In this document: piece after piece, positions 6,806-13,391 of the stretch
Numbering within the stretch: position 1 is the first letter of the stretch
How the letters are laid out: each line of letters starts with the position of its first letter
Assembly (NCBI GenBank): GCA_964544865.1
Contig: CAZJDV010000066.1
Location: forward strand, 1-14,557
Direction: 5' to 3'
DNA from: CAZJDV01 sp964544865
GTDB taxonomy: Bacteria > Chloroflexota > Dehalococcoidia > Lucifugimonadales > CAJWER01
DNA length: 14,557 nt
Translations under genes and position numbers: made by a program
The notes under the pieces: generated by a model
Databases searched by the model: none
Told to the model about the DNA's origin: nothing
Seen by the model: only the letters and a program-made list of their open reading frames with translations

Positions 6806-8039
6806 GTACCCGATTTCCTGATCGCTTTCGGGCTGATAGCGCTCATTCTGATGATCACCGCCCCCGCCTCTGGGCTGGTGGAGCGGTCGCCGCTCTCATT
6901 CCCCCTGATGTTCCTCGGCTTCGGGTTCGCACTCGGTGAAGGCGGACTCGGTGTCATCGAAATGGGCCGGCAGGTGCTGAAGATCGAGGCCGGGATGAAC
7001 AACATTGTGGTGCTGCCAGTCATCCTGGTGCTGATCGCGGTGGCCCTGGGCGAGGTCGCCGACGCCTCGGGGTGGGCCCTGCTCTTTGTCCGGCTGCTGC
7101 TGCTGGGTCCGGCCATCGGCTTCGCCATAGGCGGGCTGGGGTCCTGGGCAATGGCCAAGATCGATGCCCGCACCCCCCGATCCGCCGCGAGCACCAAGCG
7201 CTCTACGACGTCGGGCTGGTCCTCGCGTCGTACGCGGCGGCCACCGCCGCCGGGGGCGACGGCTTTTTGGGCGCGTTCGCGGCCGGGCTCGCGGTCGTCC
7301 TGCTGAACCAGAGCCTGTGCGACTGCTTCCTCGAGTACGGAGATGTGTCCTCCAAGATGGCCATGCTGCTGACTTTCGTCCTGTTCGGCGCCGTGCTCTC
7401 GGGCATCGTGTCGACCGTGGATGTCGCCCCAACAGTGATCCTCGCGCTGTTGGTGGTCTTCGCCATCCGACCATCCGTGCTCGGCCTGGTCCTGGCGAGG
7501 GCTAACATGAGCTGGGAGGCCCACGCTTTCGTGCGTTGGTTCGGTCCGAGGGGCCTCAACTCGCTCCTGCTCGCCCTGCTGGTCGTTCAGGCCGGGGTGC
7601 CGGGCTCAGAGCTGCTGCTCGCGATCGTGGGAGTCGTGGTCCTGGCCTCCGTCGGCCTCCACGGCGCATCCGCCGCCACGGTCGCGGCCTGGTACGAGAG
7701 GCGCACGACGAGTGATACCCTGGCCGAGGAGCGAGAGAGCACCGCGGCCGGGATGTTCGCCCATGACGAGGCTGCCGTGCGCCGGATCGCACCGGAGGAG
7801 CTGCTCCAGCTTCTCGAGGGCCCCACGACGCCGATAGTGCTCGACGTGCGCTCGCGCTCCAGCTACGAACGGGACGAAGGGCAGGCCCCCGGCAGCGAGC
7901 GCGTGCTACCGGACCAGGTCCTGGAGTGGGCCGCCGACAAGCACATCGACAGCCTGGTGGTCGCCTACTGCACCTGAAGCGACGAGCGCCCGTGTGGCGT
8001 AGCCGGTTCGCCGTCGAGCCCGTCTCCGCGGCGGCGTAA
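6806..8039 (+). pseudogene. Decayed CPA1-type Na+/H+ antiporter with C-terminal rhodanese domain
   Basis: Intact relatives exchange Na+ for H+ across the membrane and carry a rhodanese domain behind the transporter. Transmembrane-type sequence begins at FLIAFGLIALILMI with no ATG in frame upstream; GTA 6806, after GGAG at 6797-6800, may be a mutated start. VIEMG (to about 6968) joins directly to RQVLKIEAGMNN, where I expect about 100 more residues including the TDP motif. The ion-binding Asp of the usual MND motif is Asn (AAC at 7001-7003). A frame change at a C6 run (7172-7177) leads into IRREHQALYDVGLVLASYAA and on through MSWEAHAFVRWFGPRGLNS. The rhodanese part (PIVLDVRSRSSYERDEG) stops at TGA 7975 after VVAYCT. 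EATSARVA follows in the next frame and RFAVEPVSAAA in a third, ending at TAA 8037-8039, so the active-site Cys segment and the middle of the domain are deleted. Several large deletions make this a true pseudogene, not a sequencing artefact. Confidence 0.85.
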
Positions 8040-8061
8040 GGCCGGCGGAGGACCAGATCGC

Positions 8062-8301
8062 CTAGAGGATCCCCAGCCTCTTCAAGTCATCCTGCACCTC
8101 TCCCGCCGGCTCGCTGGGGACCGCTTCTCCCCCATCCAGCAGATCGTCTACTACCATCTGCACTGCGTTTCGGATGTTGTTGAGCGCCTCCTCCTGGCTC
8201 TCACCCCATGTGTAGGCGCCTCTACTCTCAAGGACGGGGCAGCTCGCATGCCAACCACCGTCATCCGGTTCAACAATGACGCGAAATGCGTAGCTATTCA
8301 C
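8062..8301 (-). CDS. HicB-family antitoxin-like protein
   Basis: A 79-residue protein with the HicB pattern. It starts with a short beta strand (SYAFRVIVEPDDGGWHASCP), followed by a conserved G.YTWGESQEEAL turn and an amphipathic helix (EEALNNIRNAVQMVVDDLL). This is the partial RNase-H-like fold of HicB, and a polar tail replaces the DNA-binding domain found in longer HicBs. In HicAB modules HicB neutralises the mRNA-cleaving HicA. Here the gene starts at GTG 8301, and a GAGGAGGT lies about 12 nt upstream. The GTGA at the start overlaps the stop of a possible upstream gene (8298-8518), which suggests coupling, but that ORF does not look like HicA. Stand-alone HicB-like proteins are common, so a toxin-antitoxin role is not demonstrated here. 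Confidence 0.83.
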   Translation of the reverse strand: MNSYAFRVIVEPDDGGWHASCPVLESRGAYTWGESQEEALNNIRNAVQMVVDDLLDGGEAVPSEPAGEVQDDLKRLGIL

Positions 8302-8518
8302 TTCTCCCGCTCTACCTCCTCAATTGTCTGGAAGCTATCATCATTAATAGTTTCCCGAGCGCCCCGATGTCAAGCTGGGGTGACACAACCTCATGCCAGC
8401 CAGCCCATGCGACGACGTCCCTGTCCCTCTTTTGGTAGACTGGATGCCTGAGCTTCTCCGGCGGACACCGCCGCAGCCACTCGACGTTTACCGCAACGAC
8501 GCGGACCGAGCGACGCAT
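8298..8518 (-). pseudogene. Possible small gene translationally coupled to the HicB gene, frameshifted; not recognised
   Basis: From ATG 8518 a frame reads MRRSVRVVAVNVEWLRR ... HEVVSPQLDIGALGKLL, then drifts to a stop at 8312. Adding one base at the GGG run (8356-8354) would turn GALGKLL into GALGETINDDSFQTIEEV and carry the frame to a TGA at 8300-8298. That TGA overlaps the GTG start of the HicB gene by four bases, the standard arrangement for coupled toxin-antitoxin genes. The repaired product would be about 73 residues. It lacks the HicA double-stranded-RNA-binding-like pattern and its His, and I do not recognise it. It may be a degraded toxin, an unrelated gene, or chance. Confidence 0.35.
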
Positions 8519-8541
8519 CTAAACACTCTGAGGTGACGATC

Positions 8542-9654
8542 GTGGTACAGGGTTCCAGCGCGAAAACGGGTGACGTGGTGGTCCTGGTGGGTACGCACAA
8601 GGGCGGATTTATCCTGTCCAGCGACGCGAAGAGGAAGTCGTGGTCGGTGTCAGGGCCCCACTGGCCCGGCGGCGACATATTCCATATGGCCTACGATCGC
8701 CGAGCCGGCGCCGTCTGGGCGGCGGTCAACGGCCCTGTCTGGGGCTCGGAGGTGCAGCGAAGCCACGACCTGGGAGCGACGTGGGCCGGCGCCAAGGATG
8801 GTCCCCGGTTCGACGCAGGCCGGGGACTCACCATGAGCCGTGCATGGCACATCGAGCCGGGTGTGGTGTACGCCGGAGAGGAGCCCCCCGCGCTGTTCAA
8901 GAGTACGGACGGCGACGACGCCTGGACCGAGGTGCGCGGGCTCAGCAATCATGAGACCCGCGAGCAATGGCAGCCCGGCCTTGGAGGTCTTTGCCTCCAC
9001 AGCATCGTCCTCGACCCCGTGAACAAGGACCGCATGTGGGTCGGAGCCTCCGCCGTTGGGGTGTTCGGGACGACCGACGGGGGCGAGAACTGGGAAACCA
9101 TGAACCAGGGCGTGCCGGCCGATTTCCTACCCTACCGTTTCCCGCGGTTCGGCCAATGTCTCCACAAGGACCTCTCCCCGCGTACGATCCCCGAGAGGCT
9201 GTATCAGCAGAACCACTGCAGGGGCTTCCGCAGCGACTTGGCGGGCGAAAACTGGCTGGACATCACCGAGGGTCTCCCGTCGCGATTCGGGTTCGTGATC
9301 GGCATCGACCCTCACGACCCCGACACCATATATACGTTGCCGGAAGACAGTGTCCTGAAAGACGCCGAAGCGGGCGGGGGCCAGCGCTACGTTACCGACG
9401 CCAGGTTCCGGGTCTACCGCAGCCGCAACGCCGGCGCCGACTGGGAGCCGCTGACCAGTGGGCTGCCGCAGGAGAACTCATACCTCCACGTGCTGCGCGA
9501 GGGCATGGCCACCGACGGCCTGGACCCTTGCGGGATTTACGTCGGCGCCACCAGTGGCCACATATTCTACAGCAGGGATGGCGTCGAGCACTGGGAGCTG
9601 CTGGTCCAGCACCTGCCCCCTATCAATTCGGTGAAGTCCGGAGTGGTTGGATAG
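8542..9654 (+). CDS. Asp-box (BNR) repeat protein, sialidase/YCF48-like beta-propeller
   Basis: About 370 residues with at least five Asp-box repeats of the S.D.G..W type: SHDLGATW, STDGDDAWTEV, TTDGGENWETM, SRNAGADWEPL and SRDGVEHWELL. These turns mark a beta-propeller like those of sialidases and the photosystem assembly factor YCF48. No catalytic Arg triad or Tyr/Glu pair of a true sialidase is evident, so an enzymatic activity should not be assumed. No signal peptide or membrane segment is seen; it is probably cytoplasmic. The frame opens at GTG 8533, but GTG 8542 has AGGTGA (8531-8536) five bases before it, so I prefer 8542. Its 3' end overlaps the start of pabB, indicating one transcript. 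It diverges from the small ORF at 8518 by only about 23 bases, so a promoter must lie inside that gap or in the ORF. Confidence 0.75.
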   Translation: MVQGSSAKTGDVVVLVGTHKGGFILSSDAKRKSWSVSGPHWPGGDIFHMAYDRRAGAVWAAVNGPVWGSEVQRSHDLGATWAGAKDGPRFDAGRGLTMSRAWHIEPGVVYAGEEPPALFKSTDGDDAWTEVRGLSNHETREQWQPGLGGLCLHSIVLDPVNKDRMWVGASAVGVFGTTDGGENWETMNQGVPADFLPYRFPRFGQCLHKDLSPRTIPERLYQQNHCRGFRSDLAGENWLDITEGLPSRFGFVIGIDPHDPDTIYTLPEDSVLKDAEAGGGQRYVTDARFRVYRSRNAGADWEPLTSGLPQENSYLHVLREGMATDGLDPCGIYVGATSGHIFYSRDGVEHWELLVQHLPPINSVKSGVVG

Positions 9655-11071
9655 CTTGGCCGCGACCCCGCGAGCGCCGGCTGTGCCACGGTACTTGAAG
9701 CTGGACCCAGCTGCCAGCATGGCCAGCATGTTCGCCCTCTTCAAAGGAGCCGGCCATGCGGTGTTCCTGGACAGCTCGCTGGCCGGCCCGCGGCTTGGTC
9801 GATACTCCTATCTGACCGCAGACCCCTTCTTGGTCCTTCGCGCGAAGGGCCGCCGTGTGCAGATAGAGTCGCGTGGGGAGATCCGCCGCCTCGAGTCCGA
9901 CCCTTTCGATGTGCTCCAGGACCTCCTAAAAGGCTACAGCCAGGCGAGGGTGGAGGGCCTGCCGCCTTTCCAGGGCGGCGCCGCCGGCTATCTGGCCTAC
10001 GAACTGGCCCATCACCTAGAGACACTGCCCCGCAGCACCGACGACGACCTGGGTCTTCCGGAGATGAACATCGCCTTCTACGACTGGGTGATCGCCCGCG
10101 ACCGGGCCACCGGCTCGACGTGGGCCGTTGCGACCGGCCTCCCAGAGGGCACGAAGCGCGAGGCGGAAAAGCGTCTGCGCTGGATCGAGCGGCGCCTGGA
10201 CCAAGAGCCCGCGCCGCCGCGGCCCGTCGTTCCGCCTCCCCGCGCGGGCGTCATGCGGTCCAACTTCTCCCGGAGTGATTACGTCCGGGCTGTCGGTGTG
10301 GTGAAAGACTATATAGTCAAGGGAGACCTCTACCAGGCAAACATATCCCAACGCTTCGAGATCCCCGTCCCGGGAGAGCCGTGGGACCTGTACCTGCGGC
10401 TGCGCCGGTCCAGTGCAGCACCCTTCTCCGCATATATCGGCTTCCCCGAGGTCACGGTCTTGAGCGCGTCCCCCGAGGAGTTTCTCCGTCTGGAAAACGG
10501 CGCCGTGATCACCCGGCCAATGAAGGGGACCAGGCCCAGGGGCCACAAGCCGGACGAGGACCGTCGGATCGCCGCGGAGCTTCTGGCCAGCGAGAAGGAC
10601 CGGGCCGAAAACATCATGATCGTCGACCTGATGCGCAGCGATCTCGGAAAAGTGTGCTCGCCCGGGTCCATCGAGGTGCCGGAGATCTTCACGATAGAGG
10701 AGTACCCCACCGTCTTTCAGATGGTGTCTGCCGTCTCCGGGGAGCTGCGGCCCGATGTGGACGCGGTGGACTTGTTGAGGGCCTGTTATCCCGGCGGCTC
10801 GGTGACCGGCGCTCCAAAGATCAGGGCGATGGAGATCATCGACGAGCTGGAGCCGACCCAGAGAAGTGTCTACTGCGGCGCCATCGGCTACATGGGGTTC
10901 GACGACACCATGCTGATGTCCATTCCCATCCGCATCATCCTGGTGGTGGACGACACGGCCTATGTCCAGGTCGGCGGGGGCATTGTCGCGGACTCCGAGC
11001 CCGATGCGGAATACGAGGAAACCATGCACAAGGCCCGCGGATCGTTCAGGGCCCTCGGCGTGAGTGAGTAA
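9647..11071 (+). CDS. pabB: PabB, aminodeoxychorismate synthase component I
   Basis: It converts chorismate and ammonia to 4-amino-4-deoxychorismate for folate, normally with the glutamine amidotransferase PabA. The 474-residue protein has the TrpE/PabB N-terminal domain (SLAGPRLGRYSYLTADP, GGAAGYLAYELAHHLE). The chorismate-binding domain follows from about residue 204, with DYIVKGDLYQANISQRF, SASPEEFL, the active-site loop TRPMKGTRPRG, AENIMIVDLMRSDLGKV and CYPGGSVTGAPKIRAMEII. Lys293 in MKGTRPRG is the PabB nucleophile; anthranilate synthase (TrpE) has Ala there, so PabB is preferred. The frame opens at TTG 9647, eight bases inside the preceding gene. A second in-frame TTG at 9656 has GGAGTGG at 9640-9646 and may be used instead. 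No pabA or pabC lies in the window. Confidence 0.9.
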   Translation: MDSLAATPRAPAVPRYLKLDPAASMASMFALFKGAGHAVFLDSSLAGPRLGRYSYLTADPFLVLRAKGRRVQIESRGEIRRLESDPFDVLQDLLKGYSQARVEGLPPFQGGAAGYLAYELAHHLETLPRSTDDDLGLPEMNIAFYDWVIARDRATGSTWAVATGLPEGTKREAEKRLRWIERRLDQEPAPPRPVVPPPRAGVMRSNFSRSDYVRAVGVVKDYIVKGDLYQANISQRFEIPVPGEPWDLYLRLRRSSAAPFSAYIGFPEVTVLSASPEEFLRLENGAVITRPMKGTRPRGHKPDEDRRIAAELLASEKDRAENIMIVDLMRSDLGKVCSPGSIEVPEIFTIEEYPTVFQMVSAVSGELRPDVDAVDLLRACYPGGSVTGAPKIRAMEIIDELEPTQRSVYCGAIGYMGFDDTMLMSIPIRIILVVDDTAYVQVGGGIVADSEPDAEYEETMHKARGSFRALGVSE

Positions 11072-11111
11072 CGCGGGCCGCCCGGTCGCGGCGACCCTCA
11101 TTCCAAATCGG

Positions 11112-11120
11112 TGGTAGAAT
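11112..11120 (+). promoter_or_regulatory. Possible extended -10 promoter for the EVE-domain gene
   Basis: TGGTAGAAT matches the extended -10 form TG-N-TANAAT and sits in the AT-rich gap after pabB. It would start transcription near 11127, about 32 nt before the ATG at 11159. There is no convincing -35, which extended -10 promoters may lack. Confidence 0.35.
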
Positions 11121-11158
11121 TAGCACCGATAGCAAATTGACTCTCTGAGATTGATAAA

Positions 11159-11746
11159 ATGCCAAAAAACTACTGGATGGTCGTTCAGACACCGGACAAT
11201 TTTGAAATAACGAGAGATATGGGCTTTGCGCTTCACGGCTTGAGGTCCGTACACCGCCGCAGGGCGCAGCGAATGGAGCCCGACGACCGGATTCTCTACT
11301 ACGTCTCGGGGATCCACAAATGGACTGCCATCGCCACAGTGACCTCCAGATGCTTCGAGGACCGGGCGCCTGTCTGGAACTCCAACGGCGAGCGGGAGGT
11401 ATACCCGTATCGGGTCAAGCTATCGCCCTCGATCGTGCTGGATGCCAGCGACTACATCGACGCCATGATATTGGCCCCGAGGCTGGAGTACCTGAAGCGA
11501 TGGGTGCCCGAGAGGTGGCCGCTGGCCTTCGTCGAGACCCTGCATCTGTTGCCTCAGCGAGACTTTCGCCTGATTGAGGGTGAGATGAAAAAGCTCGCCC
11601 CCAGGCGGCGCACGAGACACCGAAGTGGAAGGAACCGGCAAGAAGCCCCCCACGGCCCGGCGCCCGAGAAACAAGTGACGCCCGCGGCGCCCGGCGGAGA
11701 GGCCGCCGCGCCGGCCGTCGCCGATACCGGGGCGGACGCCGAGTAG
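11159..11746 (+). CDS. EVE-domain (PUA-like) protein with a disordered C-terminal tail
   Basis: EVE domains are PUA-like folds thought to bind modified bases in DNA or RNA; some guard against foreign DNA. Residues 1-142 match the family along the whole length. They include NYWMVVQTPDNFE at the start, the basic HRRRAQRMEPDDRILYYVSG turn, the CFED/PVWNSNGEREVYPYRVKL strand pair, and LEYLKRWVPERWPLAFVETL with FRLIEGEM at the end. Residues 143-195 are an Arg/Lys-rich then Ala/Pro/Glu-rich tail that I expect to be disordered. Translation starts at ATG 11159 with only a weak GAG upstream. It follows pabB by 87 bases on the same strand but probably has its own promoter. The specific ligand cannot be told from sequence. 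Confidence 0.9.
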   Translation: MPKNYWMVVQTPDNFEITRDMGFALHGLRSVHRRRAQRMEPDDRILYYVSGIHKWTAIATVTSRCFEDRAPVWNSNGEREVYPYRVKLSPSIVLDASDYIDAMILAPRLEYLKRWVPERWPLAFVETLHLLPQRDFRLIEGEMKKLAPRRRTRHRSGRNRQEAPHGPAPEKQVTPAAPGGEAAAPAVADTGADAE

Positions 11747-11817
11747 GATCCCCCGCAGCCGGCGCGCAGGTCCCGGCCGGGGCATTTGATGCGTGGGCAC
11801 GCCGCCTTCAACGAGCG

Positions 11818-11961
11818 CTAGTCGAGGGCGCCGCGTATGCGTGAGGCGACCTCGTCCAGTTCCTCGCGCGGCGGCCTTGCCGACCAGTCGGCGTCTAGCT
11901 TAAAGTCGTCGCCGGCGAAACGGGGGAACACGGTCATTTGGGCGTGAAATAGCGGGTCACC
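11818..11961 (-). pseudogene. C-terminal remnant of a HIT-family protein
   Basis: On the minus strand about 47 codons read GDPLFHAQMTVFPRFAGDDF, then KLDADWSARPPREELDEV, and end at TAG 11820-11818. This matches the end of HIT (histidine-triad) nucleotide hydrolases, where the sequence is usually FHAHVHVFPRF.GDGF... followed by PPREELD. Two of the triad histidines are replaced (Gln and Thr), and everything upstream of about 11961 is missing. The frame reaches a stop near 11990, with unrelated DNA between. The remnant retains no start codon in context and is almost certainly non-functional. Identification is from family memory. Confidence 0.68.
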
Positions 11962-11992
11962 CCGCCTCCGATCGGCGTCCGAACATCGCTAG

Positions 11993-12259
11993 CTAATCGC
12001 CCCACTCCTCGAGCCTCAGCATGTTGCCGGTCTCACGGACCGTATCCAGTTCCAGAATCTGCCGCATCGCCTGCTGCATTGATGACATGTTGGCGCGATG
12101 TGTCGTCAGGACCAGTTCGGCGCTCCCATCTTGCTCGTCTACCTGCTTCTGGACCACCGAGTCGATGCTGATGCTCCAGTTCCCGGGGACCATGGAGATG
12201 CGGGTTAGCACGCCGGGCCGGTCGGCGACCTTCAGGCGCAGGTAGTTGCGTGTCTCCAA
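11993..12259 (-). pseudogene. hom: ACT-domain fragment of homoserine dehydrogenase (catalytic domains missing)
   Basis: The 88 residues read NYLRLKVADRPGVLTRISMV, IDSVVQKQVDEQDGSAEL and VRETGNMLRLEE. This is the C-terminal amino-acid-binding ACT domain of bacterial homoserine dehydrogenase, which responds to threonine. The NAD-binding and catalytic domains (about 340 residues) that should precede it are absent. A TGA stands immediately before TTG 12259, and the next gene upstream is the divergent sodN. It could be translated from the TTG as a free ACT-domain protein, but the exact match to the end of hom, the TTG start and the nearby HIT remnant favour a truncated gene. Confidence 0.72.
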
Positions 12260-12316
12260 TCAATCCTGATACCCTGCTGTTGCGCATTTACACTCAGAAT
12301 AGGATGGAATGACCCC

Positions 12317-12799
12317 ATGAGGATACTGCAAGGACTTCGAAGCCGGCTGCCTATCCGCGAGGCCCACGCCCACTGCGACATTCCCTGCGGCATATACGAC
12401 CCGATATCCGCCAAGATAGCCGCTCAGACGGTGCTGAAGATGGTCATGCGAATACAGGCGCTCGACTATCCACAGGGTGGCACCCACGAGGAGTACTCGA
12501 CGTATCGCAACACCTTTGGCCGCTACGTGGCGGTCAAGGAGCAGCATGCCGAGCTTGTCAAGCACGAGGTGGACATCCTCTGGCACGACTACTTCAAGCC
12601 GGAGCATCTGGAAAAGCACCCTGACCTCCACACCACCGTGTGGGATACGACTAAGCTGGCGTCCGCCAACAAGCAGGGCGTCGACCTGGATGCCGCGAAG
12701 AAACTTGTGGACTCGGTCGACAAGATTGCCGGTATCTTCTGGGCAACCAAAGGCGTGGAGTACGACGACACGGTCGCCGACGTGCGGTTCGGTACGTAG
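12317..12799 (+). CDS. sodN: Nickel superoxide dismutase precursor
   Basis: NiSOD dismutes superoxide in the cytoplasm with one Ni ion per subunit in a homohexamer. The 160-residue product carries the diagnostic Ni-hook HCDIPCGIYDP at residues 19-29: His19, Cys20 and Cys24 become His1, Cys2 and Cys6 after cleavage between Ala18 and His19, with Tyr at the position of Tyr9. The first 18 residues (MRILQGLRSRLPIREAHA) are the propeptide, normally removed by SodX so that the new N-terminus can bind Ni. The rest is the four-helix bundle (AQTVLKMVMRIQALDY, HEVDILWHDYFKPEHL, VDLDAAKKLVDSVDKIAGIF). ATG 12317 follows AGGATGG at 12301-12307. No sodX is seen nearby. The gene is divergent from the homoserine dehydrogenase fragment and convergent with the cupin gene. 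Confidence 0.95.
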   Translation: MRILQGLRSRLPIREAHAHCDIPCGIYDPISAKIAAQTVLKMVMRIQALDYPQGGTHEEYSTYRNTFGRYVAVKEQHAELVKHEVDILWHDYFKPEHLEKHPDLHTTVWDTTKLASANKQGVDLDAAKKLVDSVDKIAGIFWATKGVEYDDTVADVRFGT

Positions 12800-12962
12800 C
12801 ACAATTTTGGAGCGAATGGGGCGTTCGGTTTAGCGCCACTACGCGTTCGATCTGCTGACTTGGCCATGGAGTCGCGTCTGGAAAACCTGCCGGCCGCCTC
12901 TCGTCCCCCCCTCCGGACCAGGCAGGGGAATAGTTCGTTCTTGATACACGCCCCCACACCGC

Positions 12963-12986
12963 CGGCCCCGATTCAACATCGGGGCC
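12963..12986. terminator. Perfect 10-bp hairpin between convergent sodN and cupin genes
   Basis: CGGCCCCGAT, a TCAAC loop and ATCGGGGCCG form a perfect 10-bp stem with a 5-nt loop. It lies between two convergent genes, where a bidirectional terminator is expected. Neither side has a T run, so it is not a textbook intrinsic terminator; it may act as an RNA end-stabiliser or work with a factor. Confidence 0.55.
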
Positions 12987-13029
12987 GACCCCGTTCCCGT
13001 CCGGGACGTTCTCTGAGTCCACAAGCCAC

Positions 13030-13045
13030 CGGACCGCGGGGTCCG
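13030..13045. terminator. Short hairpin just past the cupin gene
   Basis: CGGACC-GCGG-GGTCCG gives a 6-bp GC-rich stem with a 4-nt loop, six bases beyond the cupin stop codon on the minus strand. No T run follows. It is probably part of the transcript end of the cupin operon, together with the larger hairpin at 12963-12986. Confidence 0.35.
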
Positions 13046-13051
13046 CCCGAA

Positions 13052-13375
13052 TCACCTCTTGTACTCGTCGCGGGGCGGCGAGAATATGTCCAGTGCCAAG
13101 GCCCACCCTTCGAACGACCGGAGGCTGTGCGGCACGCCACCCGGGATCATGTAGCCGTCGCCGGGCCTCAGCCGCCTGGTCTCGCCGCCGATGGTCATGT
13201 CGAATTCACCTTGGAGCATGATCCCGGCCTGCTCATGGGAGTGCTCGTCCATTACGGTATTCGGCGCCACGTCCACGAGGCTAAGCATCACGTTTTCGCC
13301 CCACCTGGTGCGCAGGGTGATGCCGGGCGCCATCTCCTGGCGCTCCATTTCGAACGAGTTGAAAAAATAAGACAT
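13052..13375 (-). CDS. Small single-domain cupin protein
   Basis: A 107-residue one-domain cupin. Motif 1 is DEHSHEQAGIMLQGEFDMTI (residues 43-62) with metal-type His45, His47 and Glu48. Motif 2 is PGDGYMIPGGVPHS (71-84) with His83. Such proteins bind a metal and act as small dioxygenases, isomerases or sensors; the substrate cannot be read from sequence. ATG 13375 is preceded by AAGGAGGT, a strong ribosome-binding site. It follows the reductase gene by 16 bases on the same strand, so the two form an operon and probably act on a shared carboxylic-acid substrate, which is inference. There is no signal peptide; the protein is cytoplasmic. Confidence 0.9.
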   Translation of the reverse strand: MSYFFNSFEMERQEMAPGITLRTRWGENVMLSLVDVAPNTVMDEHSHEQAGIMLQGEFDMTIGGETRRLRPGDGYMIPGGVPHSLRSFEGWALALDIFSPPRDEYKR

Positions 13376-13391
13376 GATGACCTCCTTCCAG

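Noticed and set aside
6430..7524. Minus-strand frame of 364 codons across the antiporter pseudogene.
   Set aside because: It is antisense to recognisable antiporter coding sequence and has low-complexity composition with no family pattern.
7966..7998. TGA after YCT in the rhodanese domain as a selenocysteine codon replacing the active-site Cys.
   Set aside because: Reading through in frame gives sequence unlike rhodanese, whereas EATSARVA of the family resumes in a different frame. This shows a deletion, not recoding, and no SECIS-like stem was evident.
8533..9654. Classification of the Asp-box protein as a true exo-sialidase.
   Set aside because: Asp-boxes only mark the fold; I could not find the catalytic Arg triad or the Tyr/Glu nucleophile pair, and there is no secretion signal.
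9647..11071. Anthranilate synthase component I (TrpE).
   Set aside because: The active-site motif reads PMKGTRPRG with Lys, as in PabB, rather than the Ala of TrpE, and no trp genes are adjacent.
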